64,000 nucleotides of DNA from Marispirochaeta aestuarii (GCF_002087085.1 NZ_MWQY01000004.1:124001-188000); one strand, 5' to 3'. Numbered from the stretch's first letter, positions 9,201 through 17,782 are shown. Notes: a model not told the origin generated them from the sequence alone. Numbers and translations: made by a program.

Positions 9201-9545
9201 CAGACTGAGGATATTCAGTGAGGGATCACTCATGTGGGCGTTCATCTGCCTGCCCCGGGAGTGTGAAGCGTCCTTGTTGAAGAGAGAATGAAAGAACATT
9301 ACCGGGGCCATTCCCCGGGCGAGCATCATCGCTTTGTCACGGTAGTGGCAGTGGAGCCAGTCCTCCGGCTTCAGATACTGAGCCAGGGCCGCCCCGGCTT
9401 CGTGCCCTCCCCCGGAGACGTGAAAAAAGGCCTCTCCCCGGTGAGTGTAGCTCTCTTCTATCCGGTCAATTTCCCGGGAAGAGAACATATTCATATAGAG
9501 TTTGAACAGATACTCCTGCCGCTGGGCGCTTATATCGGTCTTCAT
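6192..9545 (-). CDS. E1alpha-E1beta-lipoyl-KASIII fusion (2-oxoacid dehydrogenase linked to ketoacyl synthase)
   Basis: A 1117-residue single chain with four modules. Residues 1-330 are a thiamine-diphosphate E1 alpha subunit (G-D-G at 147-149, D-N-G at 176-178). Residues 342-666 are an E1 beta subunit (P-L-A-E-A-S-I-V-G with Glu399). Residues 682-757 are a lipoyl domain with Lys721 in E-A-D-K-A as the lipoylation site. Residues 795-1117 are a ketoacyl synthase III with Cys910 (A-A-C-S-G), His1042 (P-H-Q-A-N) and Asn1072 (G-N-I-S-S-S). No E2 acyltransferase or E3 module is present. I infer that it decarboxylates a 2-oxoacid, loads the acyl group on its own lipoyl arm and uses it to prime a malonyl condensation, perhaps for branched fatty acids. 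The start at 9545 has GGAGGAG eight bases upstream; an ATG at 9569 has none. Confidence 0.93.
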   Translation of the reverse strand: MKTDISAQRQEYLFKLYMNMFSSREIDRIEESYTHRGEAFFHVSGGGHEAGAALAQYLKPEDWLHCHYRDKAMMLARGMAPVMFFHSLFNKDASHSRGRQMNAHMSDPSLNILSLVGPVGNSGLQAAGVARAVKDRPGAPVVLCSLGDGMSQQGEVLEAVAQAVRETLPVLFLVQDNGFAISTRTRGKTFYNLPDGPAEEFYGIPIRRFDGRDPLTADEVFGETVAEMRESRRPAILIMEVERLSNHTNADDQRVYRSEEEISRARLTGDPVRKLRDVLLSSGMDEKELEEAEASRRTELENLARESQLGPEPEAVHDAVKPYPRHLLEVDESQPSESEGEPRTMIETLRDVLTARMKADERVYLFGEDIEDPKGDVFGVTRGLTDLFPGRVCNSPLAEASIVGIAGGEALAGRRPVAFLQFADFLPIAFNQIISELGSMYWRTDGGWQAPVIVMISCGGYKPGLGPFHAQSMDGIAAHTPGVDVFMPSRADDAAALLNSAFESGRPTLFFYPKNLLNSRDFATTRPAARLLASPGKARLLKEGRDITLLGWGNTVVHCMKAAAALAEAGAEAEVIDLRTLAPWDRDMLISSAEKTGRLIVVHEDTHTAGMGSEILSTLAEASRRPIRLRRVTRGDTYVPCNFANQLEVLPSYKRVLETAVELLEGSISWRKAEEAGGELYTLEAVGSSPSDEVVTVIEWLVAEGDSISEGQEIAELEADKAMVTLSSPVSGVVSSLDVAEGDSANVGDGIAKIRLEKGAVRIKPITREEPGIPVITSLKTGASGFSGPSREGTAAITAVRGVLGSRVVSNEEISRLCPTWSPDDIVRRTGIRERHWIGEGENALSLSVDAASRLLDDLGMGIEEVDLLICSTVTPVMNTPALATMVQYELNRRYNADCTCPAYDINAACSGYVYGLQIAHDYLAQKPGHRVLLVTADVLSDRMDTSDPSTAPVFGDGATATMIVGGNELSEKGVLEIKRPVLSASGEDGSLLRIPADLKDPVFMEGPEVFRKAVTAMADILKDACREAGIGPDELDLVVPHQANQRIIDAVRQKLRAKPEKVYSIIDGIGNISSSTIPVCIERILEDSSRREEYYGLTAFGGGFTFAGGVLKRIKA

Positions 9546-9663
9546 AGTTAAAAACTCCTCCATTCTCATGTCGGCCGCGGACCGACTGAAGAATTCGGAA
9601 CAGGTTACCAGATCTTTAGATTAATGAAAACACTCCCGGTACGGCCCTTCCCGAAGACCAAAC

Positions 9664-9693
9664 TTGACCTGCTCCGCCGGCCCGGCCTATCAT
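9664..9693 (+). promoter_or_regulatory. Promoter of NAD synthetase gene, probably leaderless
   Basis: TTGACC (9664-9669), 18 bases, TATCAT (9688-9693), exactly six bases before the ATG at 9700. There is no good Shine-Dalgarno site at that start. Confidence 0.55.
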
Positions 9694-9699
9694 GGAGCC

Positions 9700-11667
9700 A
9701 TGAAAAGAACCCTCTCCGAATACGGTTACCTCCGCGCTGCGGCGGCTGTTCCCCTGGTAAAACCTGGAAATGTAGATTTCAACTGTACAAAAACCCGGAA
9801 TCTGATGGAGGAGGCAGCCCGGGCGGACGTCTCCGTAACGGTCTTTCCCGAGCTCGGAATCACCGCTTACACCTGTGCCGACCTGTTTCAGCAGGATCGT
9901 CTGCTGCATACTGCGGAAGAGGGAGTCAGCGGCCTTATAAACCTGACAAAGTCCCTGAGCGGTGTTTTTGTTCTCGGGGTGCCGGTAAAACGGGACGGGA
10001 GGCTTTTCAACTGCGCCCTGGTAATCGGCGGAGGCAGGCTCCACGGCGTCGTACCCAAAACCATCATTCCCACCTATCGGGAGTTTTATGAGACCCGCTG
10101 GTTTGCAGGCGGCGGTCGTATAGGCGGTCAGGTAGAATACGCCGGACATCGAAGCCCCATGGGCACGGACCTGATCTTCTCTTTCGAGGCCGACGGAGCA
10201 CGGAACCTTAAAGCAAGCTTCGGCGTGGAAATCTGCGAGGACCTCTGGGCACCCGTTCCGCCCAGCTCAGGCCTCTGCAGTGCCGGCGCCCAGATCATCC
10301 TGAATCCCTCCGCCAGCAATGAGCTCGTCGGCAAGGCATCCTACCGTCACGGACTCATTACCCAGCAGTCCGCCCGCTGTCTTTCCGCCTATGTTTACGC
10401 TTCCTCGGGGGTGGGGGAATCCACCACGGATACGGTCTTTGGCGGTCATGCCCTTATTGCAGAAAACGGGGCCATCATTGCCGAGGGCGAACGCTTTAAA
10501 CGGGAAGGGCAGCTCCTCTATTCCGATATCGACCTCGATTTTCTTGACCACGAACGGATCAATTCAAGCACCTTCGCCCAGGGAGCCGACCTGGCAGAAC
10601 GGGAGTACCGACAAATAAACCTGGAACTGAGCACCGCCTCCCCGGAAATCACCAGCCTTGTCCGCACACCGGTACGAAACCCCTTCGTACCGGCGGTCCG
10701 GGAAGATCTTGAGGCCCGCTGCCGCGAGATCTTCGCCATTCAGAGCGCAGGTCTTGCGGGAAGGCTTGCGCATATAGGCTGCACGAGCGTTGTCCTGGGG
10801 CTTTCGGGGGGGCTGGATTCCACCCTGGCACTTCTGGTTACCGTGGAGGCCTTCAGGGAGCTGGGGCTCGATCCTTCGGGGATCCGCACCTTTACCCTTC
10901 CGGGCTTCGGCACAAGTTCCCGTACCCGGACAAATGTGGAGAAACTGACCAGAGCCCTGGGAGTACCCCTGGAAACAGTGGATATAGCCGAAAGCTGTCT
11001 GCTGCAGCTCAAGGACCTTGAGCATTCGGGAAAACCCGAGGACACGGCCTATGAGAATGTCCAGGCCCGGCAGCGGACAATGTTTCTGATGAACAAAGCC
11101 AACATGCTGGGAGCCATCGTGATCGGGACCGGCGATCTTTCGGAACTGGCTCTGGGCTGGTGCACCTACAATGGGGACCATATGTCCATGTACTCGGTAA
11201 ACAGCGGGGTGCCCAAAACCCTGGTCCGGTTTCTGGTTACCTACGCGGCGGACAGCTGGGCCGGAGACGAGGCCGCCGCAGTACTCCACGATATTGTTGA
11301 CACACCCATCTCTCCCGAACTGCTTCCCCCCGACGCGGAAGGAGAGATCTCCCAGAAAACCGAGGATACCATCGGACCCTACGTATTGCACGATTTCTTT
11401 CTGTACCACGCAATACGCTGCGGCGCCTCCCCGAAGAAGGTACTCCTGCTGGCGGATAAGGCCTTTTCCGGAGAATACGAAACCGGCACAATCCTCACCT
11501 GGCTGCGCAGCTTTTACCGCCGCTTCTTTTCCCAGCAGTTCAAGCGATCCTGTCTTCCCGACGGTCCCAAGGTGGGAACCATCTCCCTCTCTCCCCGGGG
11601 TGACTGGCGCATGCCCTCGGATGCTGATGCGGGAATCTGGCTGGACGAACTGGACGCTCTGTCATAA
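9700..11667 (+). CDS. nadE: Glutamine-dependent NAD(+) synthetase
   Basis: A 655-residue two-domain enzyme of the long glutamine-dependent type known from Mycobacterium. The N-terminal nitrilase-like glutaminase has the triad Glu51 (F-P-E-L-G), Lys120 (V-V-P-K) and Cys179 (E-I-C-E-D). The C-terminal synthetase has the pyrophosphatase loop S-G-G-L-D-S at 369-374. It converts deamido-NAD to NAD with ATP and ammonia channelled from glutamine, the last step of NAD synthesis, in the cytosol. The frame opens at 9664, but the ATG at 9700 fits the family N-terminus (G-Y-L-R-A-A-A-A) and the promoter. Confidence 0.95.
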   Translation: MKRTLSEYGYLRAAAAVPLVKPGNVDFNCTKTRNLMEEAARADVSVTVFPELGITAYTCADLFQQDRLLHTAEEGVSGLINLTKSLSGVFVLGVPVKRDGRLFNCALVIGGGRLHGVVPKTIIPTYREFYETRWFAGGGRIGGQVEYAGHRSPMGTDLIFSFEADGARNLKASFGVEICEDLWAPVPPSSGLCSAGAQIILNPSASNELVGKASYRHGLITQQSARCLSAYVYASSGVGESTTDTVFGGHALIAENGAIIAEGERFKREGQLLYSDIDLDFLDHERINSSTFAQGADLAEREYRQINLELSTASPEITSLVRTPVRNPFVPAVREDLEARCREIFAIQSAGLAGRLAHIGCTSVVLGLSGGLDSTLALLVTVEAFRELGLDPSGIRTFTLPGFGTSSRTRTNVEKLTRALGVPLETVDIAESCLLQLKDLEHSGKPEDTAYENVQARQRTMFLMNKANMLGAIVIGTGDLSELALGWCTYNGDHMSMYSVNSGVPKTLVRFLVTYAADSWAGDEAAAVLHDIVDTPISPELLPPDAEGEISQKTEDTIGPYVLHDFFLYHAIRCGASPKKVLLLADKAFSGEYETGTILTWLRSFYRRFFSQQFKRSCLPDGPKVGTISLSPRGDWRMPSDADAGIWLDELDALS

Positions 11668-11693
11668 CAGAAGGCGGGATCAGCTACAGCGTA

Positions 11694-11722
11694 TTGACCG
11701 CCCAATCCGAAAGGCGTATTAT
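11694..11722 (+). promoter_or_regulatory. Promoter of the NifX-like/Mrp operon
   Basis: TTGACC (11694-11699), 17 bases, TATTAT (11717-11722). The predicted start near 11729 gives a leader of about 24 bases with an AAGGA ribosome site before the ATG at 11753, so this unit is conventional and not leaderless. Confidence 0.6.
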
Positions 11723-11752
11723 TGAGACTGATTTTCAATCAAGGAACGAACC

Positions 11753-12094
11753 ATGAAATATGCAATTGCAGCCGATGGCAGCCAGATGGCCGGACACTTC
11801 GGCCACGCCCCTTCTTTTATTGTCGTTGATATTCGGAATGGAAAAACAGTATCCCGCCAGGAGTTTCCCAGCCCTCCCCATGCACCGGGAAGGATCCCCG
11901 CCTTCGTCAAGGAACTCGGGGCCGGCTGTGTTGTGGTCGGCGGAATCGGCGGTCAGGCAAAAGCCCTCTTTTCACAGCAGGGAATCGAACAGATCTGCGG
12001 AATAACCGGAAGTATCGATGATGTTATCGCCGCCCTGGAAGCCGGCACCCTCGAGGATGGCGGTGATCTCTGCGACCATTCCCACGGGCATTAG
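11753..12094 (+). CDS. NifB/NifX-type iron-molybdenum cofactor domain protein
   Basis: A 113-residue small protein of the dinitrogenase iron-molybdenum cofactor family. The N-terminal M-K-Y-A-I-A-A-D-G with H-F-G-H-A-P-S-F is the family signature, and G-G-I-G-G-Q-A precedes the end. The C-terminus is rich in His, Asp and Cys (C-D-H-S-H-G-H) and may bind metal. Stand-alone members occur in anaerobes without nitrogenase and are thought to handle iron-sulfur or other metal cofactors. It lies 12 bases upstream of an Mrp-like gene, its usual partner. A second NifX-like gene lies at 31740-32204. Confidence 0.88.
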   Translation: MKYAIAADGSQMAGHFGHAPSFIVVDIRNGKTVSRQEFPSPPHAPGRIPAFVKELGAGCVVVGGIGGQAKALFSQQGIEQICGITGSIDDVIAALEAGTLEDGGDLCDHSHGH

Positions 12095-12106
12095 GAAAAG
12101 GTCTGT

Positions 12107-12943
12107 ATGGAACAGGTAAACAGGATCGCCGAACAGGCGGAAGAGACCCGTCTTCTGCGGGACAACATGAGCAGGGTCAAAAATATCATCATGGTTATGA
12201 GCGGCAAGGGAGGAGTCGGGAAAAGCACCGTCGCGGTAAACCTGGCCCTGGGGCTCGCCAAAATGGGAAAGAGCACCGGCATCCTGGATATCGATATCCA
12301 CGGACCGAATGTTCCGAAGATGCTGGGAGTCGACGATCAGCAGCTCTTTTCTTCCGATGAGAAGCGGATCATACCTCTGGAGAGCAGCCCGAACCTGAAG
12401 GTCGTAAGCCTTGCCCTGGCGGGTTACGAACCGGAACGGCCGATTATCTGGCGGGGGCCCATCAAGATGAACGTCATCAAGCAGTTCCTGAAGGACGTTG
12501 AATGGGGCGAGCTGGATTACCTGGTAATCGACACTCCGCCGGGGACCGGGGATGAACCCCTCTCCATCTGTCAGCTTCTGCCGGACATGGCGGGAACCAT
12601 AATCGTAACCACTCCCCAGGAGGTTGCGAACCTGGATGCCATGAAAAGCGTCTCTTTTGCCCGGGAACTCAAGGTTCCGATTATCGGAATAATCGAAAAC
12701 ATGAGCGGCTTCGTTTGTCCGAACTGCGGCAGCGTAAGCGATATCTTCGGCAAGGGGGGAGGCAAGGCCATCGCTGAACGTTTCAAGGAAAACTTCCTGG
12801 GAGAACTGCCCCTGGACCCCCGGATCATGCAGGGGGGCGATTCCGGGCGGGGTTTTATCAGCGACAGCGAAGGACCCGCAGGCCAGGCCATGACGGCGAT
12901 TATAGAAAAGATTATCGCCGGGGTAGATACAAAGTCAGCCTAA
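12107..12943 (+). CDS. Mrp/NBP35-family iron-sulfur carrier ATPase
   Basis: A 278-residue P-loop protein. It has the deviant Walker A motif G-K-G-G-V-G-K-S-T near residue 30, a Walker B region (Y-L-V-I-D-T-P-P-G-T-G) and a C-terminal C-P-N-C pair that bridges an iron-sulfur cluster in the dimer. Such proteins carry and hand over Fe-S clusters in the cytosol. It lacks the N-terminal DUF59 domain of longer Mrp proteins. An AGGAAAAGG site precedes the ATG and the gene is in an operon with the NifX-like gene. Confidence 0.92.
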   Translation: MEQVNRIAEQAEETRLLRDNMSRVKNIIMVMSGKGGVGKSTVAVNLALGLAKMGKSTGILDIDIHGPNVPKMLGVDDQQLFSSDEKRIIPLESSPNLKVVSLALAGYEPERPIIWRGPIKMNVIKQFLKDVEWGELDYLVIDTPPGTGDEPLSICQLLPDMAGTIIVTTPQEVANLDAMKSVSFARELKVPIIGIIENMSGFVCPNCGSVSDIFGKGGGKAIAERFKENFLGELPLDPRIMQGGDSGRGFISDSEGPAGQAMTAIIEKIIAGVDTKSA

Positions 12944-13827
12944 ATTTTCTGATGTTCTCCGGGAACCGCGGCAATGCCGATCCACTCAGGAGAGGGTTTT
13001 AAGGGGGTTCCGGCCAGATCGGCCCACATGGCCTCCACTTCAAAACCCTCCGTCCTGAGGTATTCCCTGATCTCCCCCCGTTCAAACCATCGATGCCACA
13101 GGTTGCAGCTTCGCACAGTGCCGTCTTCAGTTACAATCAGGTAACGGTTCAGGTGCACCGACTTATCCGCGTAGCGGTGTTTTATCTCAAAAACCAGGTT
13201 TTTATCTCGGCTCCAGAAACCGTCCCGCAGCATGGTGTACCAGGCCCGTTCATCGGGATGAGGCAGATACATCTCGGTAAATACATCAAAAAGAAAGACC
13301 CCCCCCGGGCTCAAGGCCCTGCGGATATTCGCAAGGAGTCTTTTACGGGAGGCGGGATCCAGAACGCAGAAATCGCCGAAGATCATCACAATGATCTCGA
13401 AACTGTTCTCCCCGGCCTTCCATTCCCGGTAATCCATATTGAGATAGGTAATCTCCCGGCGCTTCTTTCGCGCATCGTCCCGGGCATAGCCGATGCTTAC
13501 GGGAGAATAGTCAATCCCCGTAACCCGATAACCCGCGTCATGAAAACCCGAGGCATACAGCCCGGGTCCGCAGCCCAGATCCAGAAGCCGGGGATGGTTT
13601 TCCGGGGGATATTTCTCGCTGATGAACTTCAGAGTCTTTTCGATGGTCTCCGCCCTGCGGGAAGCATCATCGGAATGGGGATCGAGATGGGCCTCCAGTA
13701 CATGGGAGGAGATATATGGATCCGTCCAGAAGACAAAATCCCCGGGCTCATAGAGCCTGGGCTTCTTTTCCAGCCGGTGCAGCAGGGAGAGATCGAGCTT
13801 TCCGTTTCGTATAATTCTAGCGGGCAT
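12940..13827 (-). CDS. SAM-dependent methyltransferase (class I)
   Basis: A 295-residue Rossmann methyltransferase. The SAM-binding motif L-D-L-G-C-G-P-G lies near residue 102, followed by the acidic residue after strand 2 (G-I-D-Y-S) and the post-motif A-L-S-P-G-G. An N-terminal segment of about 95 residues comes before the fold. The substrate cannot be inferred. The stop overlaps that of the mrp-like gene by four bases, and its start is 18 bases from the divergent DNA polymerase start. Confidence 0.85.
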   Translation of the reverse strand: MPARIIRNGKLDLSLLHRLEKKPRLYEPGDFVFWTDPYISSHVLEAHLDPHSDDASRRAETIEKTLKFISEKYPPENHPRLLDLGCGPGLYASGFHDAGYRVTGIDYSPVSIGYARDDARKKRREITYLNMDYREWKAGENSFEIIVMIFGDFCVLDPASRKRLLANIRRALSPGGVFLFDVFTEMYLPHPDERAWYTMLRDGFWSRDKNLVFEIKHRYADKSVHLNRYLIVTEDGTVRSCNLWHRWFERGEIREYLRTEGFEVEAMWADLAGTPLKPSPEWIGIAAVPGEHQKI

Positions 13828-13845
13828 AACAGGCGAAAGTGTAGC

Positions 13846-16203
13846 ATGAAACCATGGGATTCGGATATTCTATCCACGGTGATTCAGAACAACCGGGGCA
13901 GATGTTACATCCTCACCGAAGAGAGCCGGGATACTCCTGCAGGGGTGGAAATCAGGCTCCACTGCATAGACGACACAGGGCCGCTTCTCCTTCGCTTTCT
14001 CCGCCAACGTCCCCTCTTTTTTCTGCGCCGCAGCGACCGGACTGAGTCCCCGGCCTTTAACCGTCGGGCCCTGGATCTGCAATCTTTTTCCGGGGAAGCC
14101 CTGGATGGACTGTATTTCAAGAGCCTGGGGGATTTCTACACCCTGCGCCGGGAGCTGCGCCGGGGAGGGCACAGTCCCATGGAGTCGGATATACGGCCGG
14201 AGGAACGCTTCCTGATGGAACGTTTTATCCACCGGGGAATCGATTTTCAGGGGACTCTACAGAACGGCGGCGGATTTCGCAGCGTCACAAATGCGAGGAT
14301 ACGACCTGCGGAATACAGGCCCCGGTTTTCCATTCTCTCCCTGGATATCGAAACCAGTCCTGCAGGAGAGGTGTACTGCCTTGGCTGTCACTTCAGCGAC
14401 CGGAGAGGCCGGGAATCCGGGGTAGTACACATGGTCGATCCCGCAGGCGTTTCAGAATCGGAGAACCGGGATTACCGTATTCTCTGTTCCCCCGACGAAG
14501 CCGGAATGCTGAGAAAGTCTCTGGACTGGATTCGCCGTGCCGACCCGGACCTGATTATCGGCTGGAATGTGATCGGTTTTGATCTGGAGATTCTGACCAA
14601 ACGCTGCGCCCGTTTCGGAATTCCCTTCAGCCTCGGCCGGGACGGCGGGGGGGTACGCAGCTTCCAGAAGCAGTCGGGAATGCGCTCTGCGGAAATCAGC
14701 GGACGTATCGTCCTCGACGGCCCCCAAATCCTGCGGGGAGGTTTCCATCGCTTCGAGAACTACAGCCTCGAAACCGTGGCCAACACCCTCCTGGGGACGG
14801 GAAAAACCATCAGCCCGGAGGAGGACAAACTCGGCGAAATCCAGCGCCTCTTTTCCGACGACAAGTCTTCCCTTGCCCGCTACAACTTCGAAGACTGCCG
14901 CCTGGTGAGCCGTATATTTGCAGCCACCGGGATTCTGGAGCAGTATGTAACCCGCAGCCTGGTGACCGGTCTGCGCCTGGACAAGGTAAGCATGTCCGTG
15001 GCGGCCTTTGATTTTTTCTACCTTCCCAGACTGCACCGGGAAGGTTATGCCGCAGTGGACATCGCGGACATCAATATGGCTGAACACGCCGCCGGAGGTC
15101 ACGTCTTTACCAGCCAGCCGGGTCGTTACAGCCACGTTGTGGTCCTGGATTTCCGCAGCCTCTACCCGTCCATCATCCGGACCTTCAATATCGATCCCCT
15201 GGCCCGCCTGACCGCAGACGAGGATCCCGGGCCTACCCCGGCGGGAATCTTTTTCAACCGCCGGCGAAGCATACTGCCGGAGCACATCGGAGGTCTGCTT
15301 GAGCGCAGGGCGGAGGCGAAAAGATCGGGAGACGAGGCCCTGAGCCAGGCGGTCAAGATCCTTATGAACAGCTTTTACGGTGTAATGGGCACCCCGGGCT
15401 GCCGCTTTTACCATCCTGACCTGCCCACGGCGATTACCGGAAGCGGACAGTGGGTGCTGAAGACGACGGCCGCACAGCTTACGGAAGAAGGTTACACGGT
15501 CCTGTACGGGGACACGGATTCAGTGTTTGTGCAGCTCAGGGAAAAGGAAACAGACGACGCGGAAAAAGCCGCCCTGCGGATTGTATCGAGGATCAACTCG
15601 TTTTTCTCCGAAAGGATATCCCGGGAGTTCGGGGCCCGGTCACACCTGGAACTGGAGTTTGAAAAGCACTATGATCTCTTTTTTCTGCCCCCCATGCGGA
15701 GCAGCGGCGAAGGAGCCCGAAAGCGCTATGTCGGACGGATTGCAGACAGCGGAGAAATCGAGTTTCGCGGAATGGAGTCAGTCCGATCCGACTGGACCGA
15801 ACTTGCCAGAGCTTTTCAGCGGGAACTTTTCCGGCGTTATTTTAACGAAGAGGAAATTCCTGAATGGCTTCGTCAGACAGTGGCGGAGATACAGGGGGGC
15901 AGACGGGACCATGAGCTGGTCTACCGCAGGAGACTGACCAAACAGGCCGCGGGGTATACTAAAAACGTGCCGCCCCATGTGCGGGCCGCCCGGCTGCTCG
16001 ATCCCTCGGGAAGGAGAAACGTCCGCAGCATTGACTACCTCATGACCCCTGAAGGACCGATACCCCTTCAACACAGGCCGACACAGATTGACTACGCCCA
16101 TTACATCGAAAAACAGATCAAACCGATTGCCGACGGGGTGCTGCCTTTTCTGAATACGAGTTTTGACGAGATTATTGAAGGCAGGCAGCTGGAACTCTTC
16201 TGA
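13846..16203 (+). CDS. polB: DNA polymerase family B (Pol II type)
   Basis: A 785-residue B-family polymerase, almost the length of E. coli Pol II. The exonuclease domain shows Exo I (L-D-I-E-T, Asp167 and Glu169), Exo II (G-W-N-V-I-G-F-D) and an Exo III-like Y-N-F-E-D. Polymerase motif A is D-F-R-S-L-Y-P-S-I from residue 435, motif B K-I-L-M-N-S-F-Y-G from 504, and motif C Y-G-D-T-D-S from 554. All catalytic acids are present, so it should be active in polymerisation and proofreading; Pol II works in replication restart and lesion bypass. The frame is open upstream to 13093, but that part is antisense to the methyltransferase. A TATAAT (13810-13815) lies upstream without a convincing -35 box. 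Confidence 0.93.
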   Translation: MKPWDSDILSTVIQNNRGRCYILTEESRDTPAGVEIRLHCIDDTGPLLLRFLRQRPLFFLRRSDRTESPAFNRRALDLQSFSGEALDGLYFKSLGDFYTLRRELRRGGHSPMESDIRPEERFLMERFIHRGIDFQGTLQNGGGFRSVTNARIRPAEYRPRFSILSLDIETSPAGEVYCLGCHFSDRRGRESGVVHMVDPAGVSESENRDYRILCSPDEAGMLRKSLDWIRRADPDLIIGWNVIGFDLEILTKRCARFGIPFSLGRDGGGVRSFQKQSGMRSAEISGRIVLDGPQILRGGFHRFENYSLETVANTLLGTGKTISPEEDKLGEIQRLFSDDKSSLARYNFEDCRLVSRIFAATGILEQYVTRSLVTGLRLDKVSMSVAAFDFFYLPRLHREGYAAVDIADINMAEHAAGGHVFTSQPGRYSHVVVLDFRSLYPSIIRTFNIDPLARLTADEDPGPTPAGIFFNRRRSILPEHIGGLLERRAEAKRSGDEALSQAVKILMNSFYGVMGTPGCRFYHPDLPTAITGSGQWVLKTTAAQLTEEGYTVLYGDTDSVFVQLREKETDDAEKAALRIVSRINSFFSERISREFGARSHLELEFEKHYDLFFLPPMRSSGEGARKRYVGRIADSGEIEFRGMESVRSDWTELARAFQRELFRRYFNEEEIPEWLRQTVAEIQGGRRDHELVYRRRLTKQAAGYTKNVPPHVRAARLLDPSGRRNVRSIDYLMTPEGPIPLQHRPTQIDYAHYIEKQIKPIADGVLPFLNTSFDEIIEGRQLELF

Positions 16204-16208
16204 ACGTC

Positions 16209-17453
16209 TCAACCGGCCTCGGCCACAACAACCCGGTTCTTTCCTTTCTGCTTTGACTGATACATGGCCTCGTCGGCCACCGCGATAAGGTCCTTGTTGC
16301 CCCCTGAAGCGATCAGGGAGGTGGAGGCAATTCCGATACTGAGCCCGCTGAACCCTTCGGGTACGCCGGGGATCTGGAGTCGCAGGCCTTCACAATATTC
16401 CCGGATGATCTTTTCACCCAGGTCCCGTGCGACGTTCCGTCCGCACTGTTTCAGGAGAACGATAAACTCGTCGCCCCCGTACCGGGCGGGGATATCCGAA
16501 CGCCTGACATTGGCACGGACAATGCTGCCAATCATTTTCAGCACCCGGTCGCCCACGGTATGACCATAGCGGTCATTCACACCTTTGAAATTATCGGCGT
16601 CGATAAAAAGGATGCTGTGTTCCTGGGGACTTCGGGCCCAGGACTCCGCCTCAATCTCCAGAATGGAATTGAAGAACTCCCGTGAAAACAGACCGGTCAG
16701 GGGATCATACTTAAGACGGTGACGTAAAACCTCGTTTTCATCAGTCTGACGCTGCATCTCCCTTGCATTCTTTTCCACCATGGAGCCGAGATGCAGCCCA
16801 ACGGTAATTACCATGGCCACGGGTCCCACCCAGGGGGTACTGACCGAAATCAGCACTTTCATGGCAACCAGAGCATCCACGATAATTGACGCCAGCCAGA
16901 TGCTGAGTCCGGTGATGATAAGCCGATACTGGCGCCACAACTGCTCCTCGGTAAAGAGTCGGCGGCAGAACCAGCCAAGGGAGAATAGAACAGAGCTCAG
17001 GGAGACCAGGGAGAAGAGAGGAAACACGGGGCCCTTGACCACGGAGGTAAAACCCCGCTGGTGAACGACAATGTTTCCGGTGGTCATCAGCGATGGGTCT
17101 CCCCAGAGAATGAACAGAAAAATCAGGGAACCAAGACCGATTACCAGTTGCACAAAGAGACGGCGAATATCCAGCAGGGATTCGAGAAACAGCTCAAGGG
17201 CCAGGGGAGTCAGGATAAGCCCGCTTACACAGATGCGAAACCAGAAGAGTATCCAGGAGTGTTCCGATCCCGATGTGTAAAGAGCAAATCCGATCAGGTA
17301 AGGCAGAAATACTGCCTGGAGAATCAAATAGCGAATATGAACCCGGTTATGGGAAACAAAAACAAGAAAGGCGGCGGAAAAAACCAGGAAGGTCAGCACC
17401 ACAGCTGCCCCGACCCCCGCGCCTATACTGGTAAGATGTACTGTCAACCACAT
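16209..17453 (-). CDS. Diguanylate cyclase with N-terminal seven-helix membrane sensor
   Basis: A 414-residue protein. About residues 1-225 form a seven-helix membrane region like the N-terminal 7TM domain of some histidine kinases; a short coiled coil and a GGDEF domain (from Y-D-P-L-T-G-L-F-S-R) follow. The catalytic motif is G-G-D-E-F and the product-inhibition site R-R-S-D sits five residues before it, so it should make cyclic di-GMP with feedback control. An AGGA site precedes the ATG. It converges on polB with five bases between stops. Confidence 0.9.
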   Translation of the reverse strand: MWLTVHLTSIGAGVGAAVVLTFLVFSAAFLVFVSHNRVHIRYLILQAVFLPYLIGFALYTSGSEHSWILFWFRICVSGLILTPLALELFLESLLDIRRLFVQLVIGLGSLIFLFILWGDPSLMTTGNIVVHQRGFTSVVKGPVFPLFSLVSLSSVLFSLGWFCRRLFTEEQLWRQYRLIITGLSIWLASIIVDALVAMKVLISVSTPWVGPVAMVITVGLHLGSMVEKNAREMQRQTDENEVLRHRLKYDPLTGLFSREFFNSILEIEAESWARSPQEHSILFIDADNFKGVNDRYGHTVGDRVLKMIGSIVRANVRRSDIPARYGGDEFIVLLKQCGRNVARDLGEKIIREYCEGLRLQIPGVPEGFSGLSIGIASTSLIASGGNKDLIAVADEAMYQSKQKGKNRVVVAEAG

Positions 17454-17543
17454 ATTGAAATCCTGATCACTTTAGTATTATCGACAACTTAGCACAGAGT
17501 ATACACCTGCCTTCTCATAATGAAAAGGGTTGAAATTCAGAGA

Positions 17544-17774
17544 CTATTCCGTCAGGGATTCCCGGTAGGCCGCCAGCAGGGACTCCGCCTGCCGGAGGAA
17601 CTCTTCGGGAACCTCGGCGTAGCCCCAGCCGTTCTGGAGCTGAAATATTCCGGTGTACACCGAGGAATCATTGGATATCACGGCACAGGGGATTCCTTCC
17701 TGTGCCAGGATATCCGCGAAACGGGCAGCTTCGATATCGTTTGCCAGCCCGATCCGCGGTTTCTTTTTCTTCAC
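17544..17774 (-). CDS. DUF2007-like small protein
   Basis: A 76-residue cytosolic protein with the DUF2007 look: an N-terminal A-N-D-I-E-A-A-R-F-A-D-I-L helix, then G-I-P-C-A-V-I and a C-terminal E-V-P-E-E-F-L-R-Q-A helix. The family is described as putative signal-transducing; its function is unknown. It starts eight bases after the glycerate kinase stop, so the two are probably co-transcribed. Confidence 0.7.
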   Translation of the reverse strand: MKKKKPRIGLANDIEAARFADILAQEGIPCAVISNDSSVYTGIFQLQNGWGYAEVPEEFLRQAESLLAAYRESLTE

Positions 17775-17782
17775 AGACGTCC

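Noticed and set aside
11753-12943. Part of a nitrogenase cluster
   Set aside because: No nifHDK, nifB or nifEN genes are present; stand-alone NifX-like and Mrp proteins are common in non-fixing anaerobes.
13093-13845. Upstream extension of the polymerase frame
   Set aside because: It is antisense to the methyltransferase gene and has no polymerase features; the family start fits 13846.
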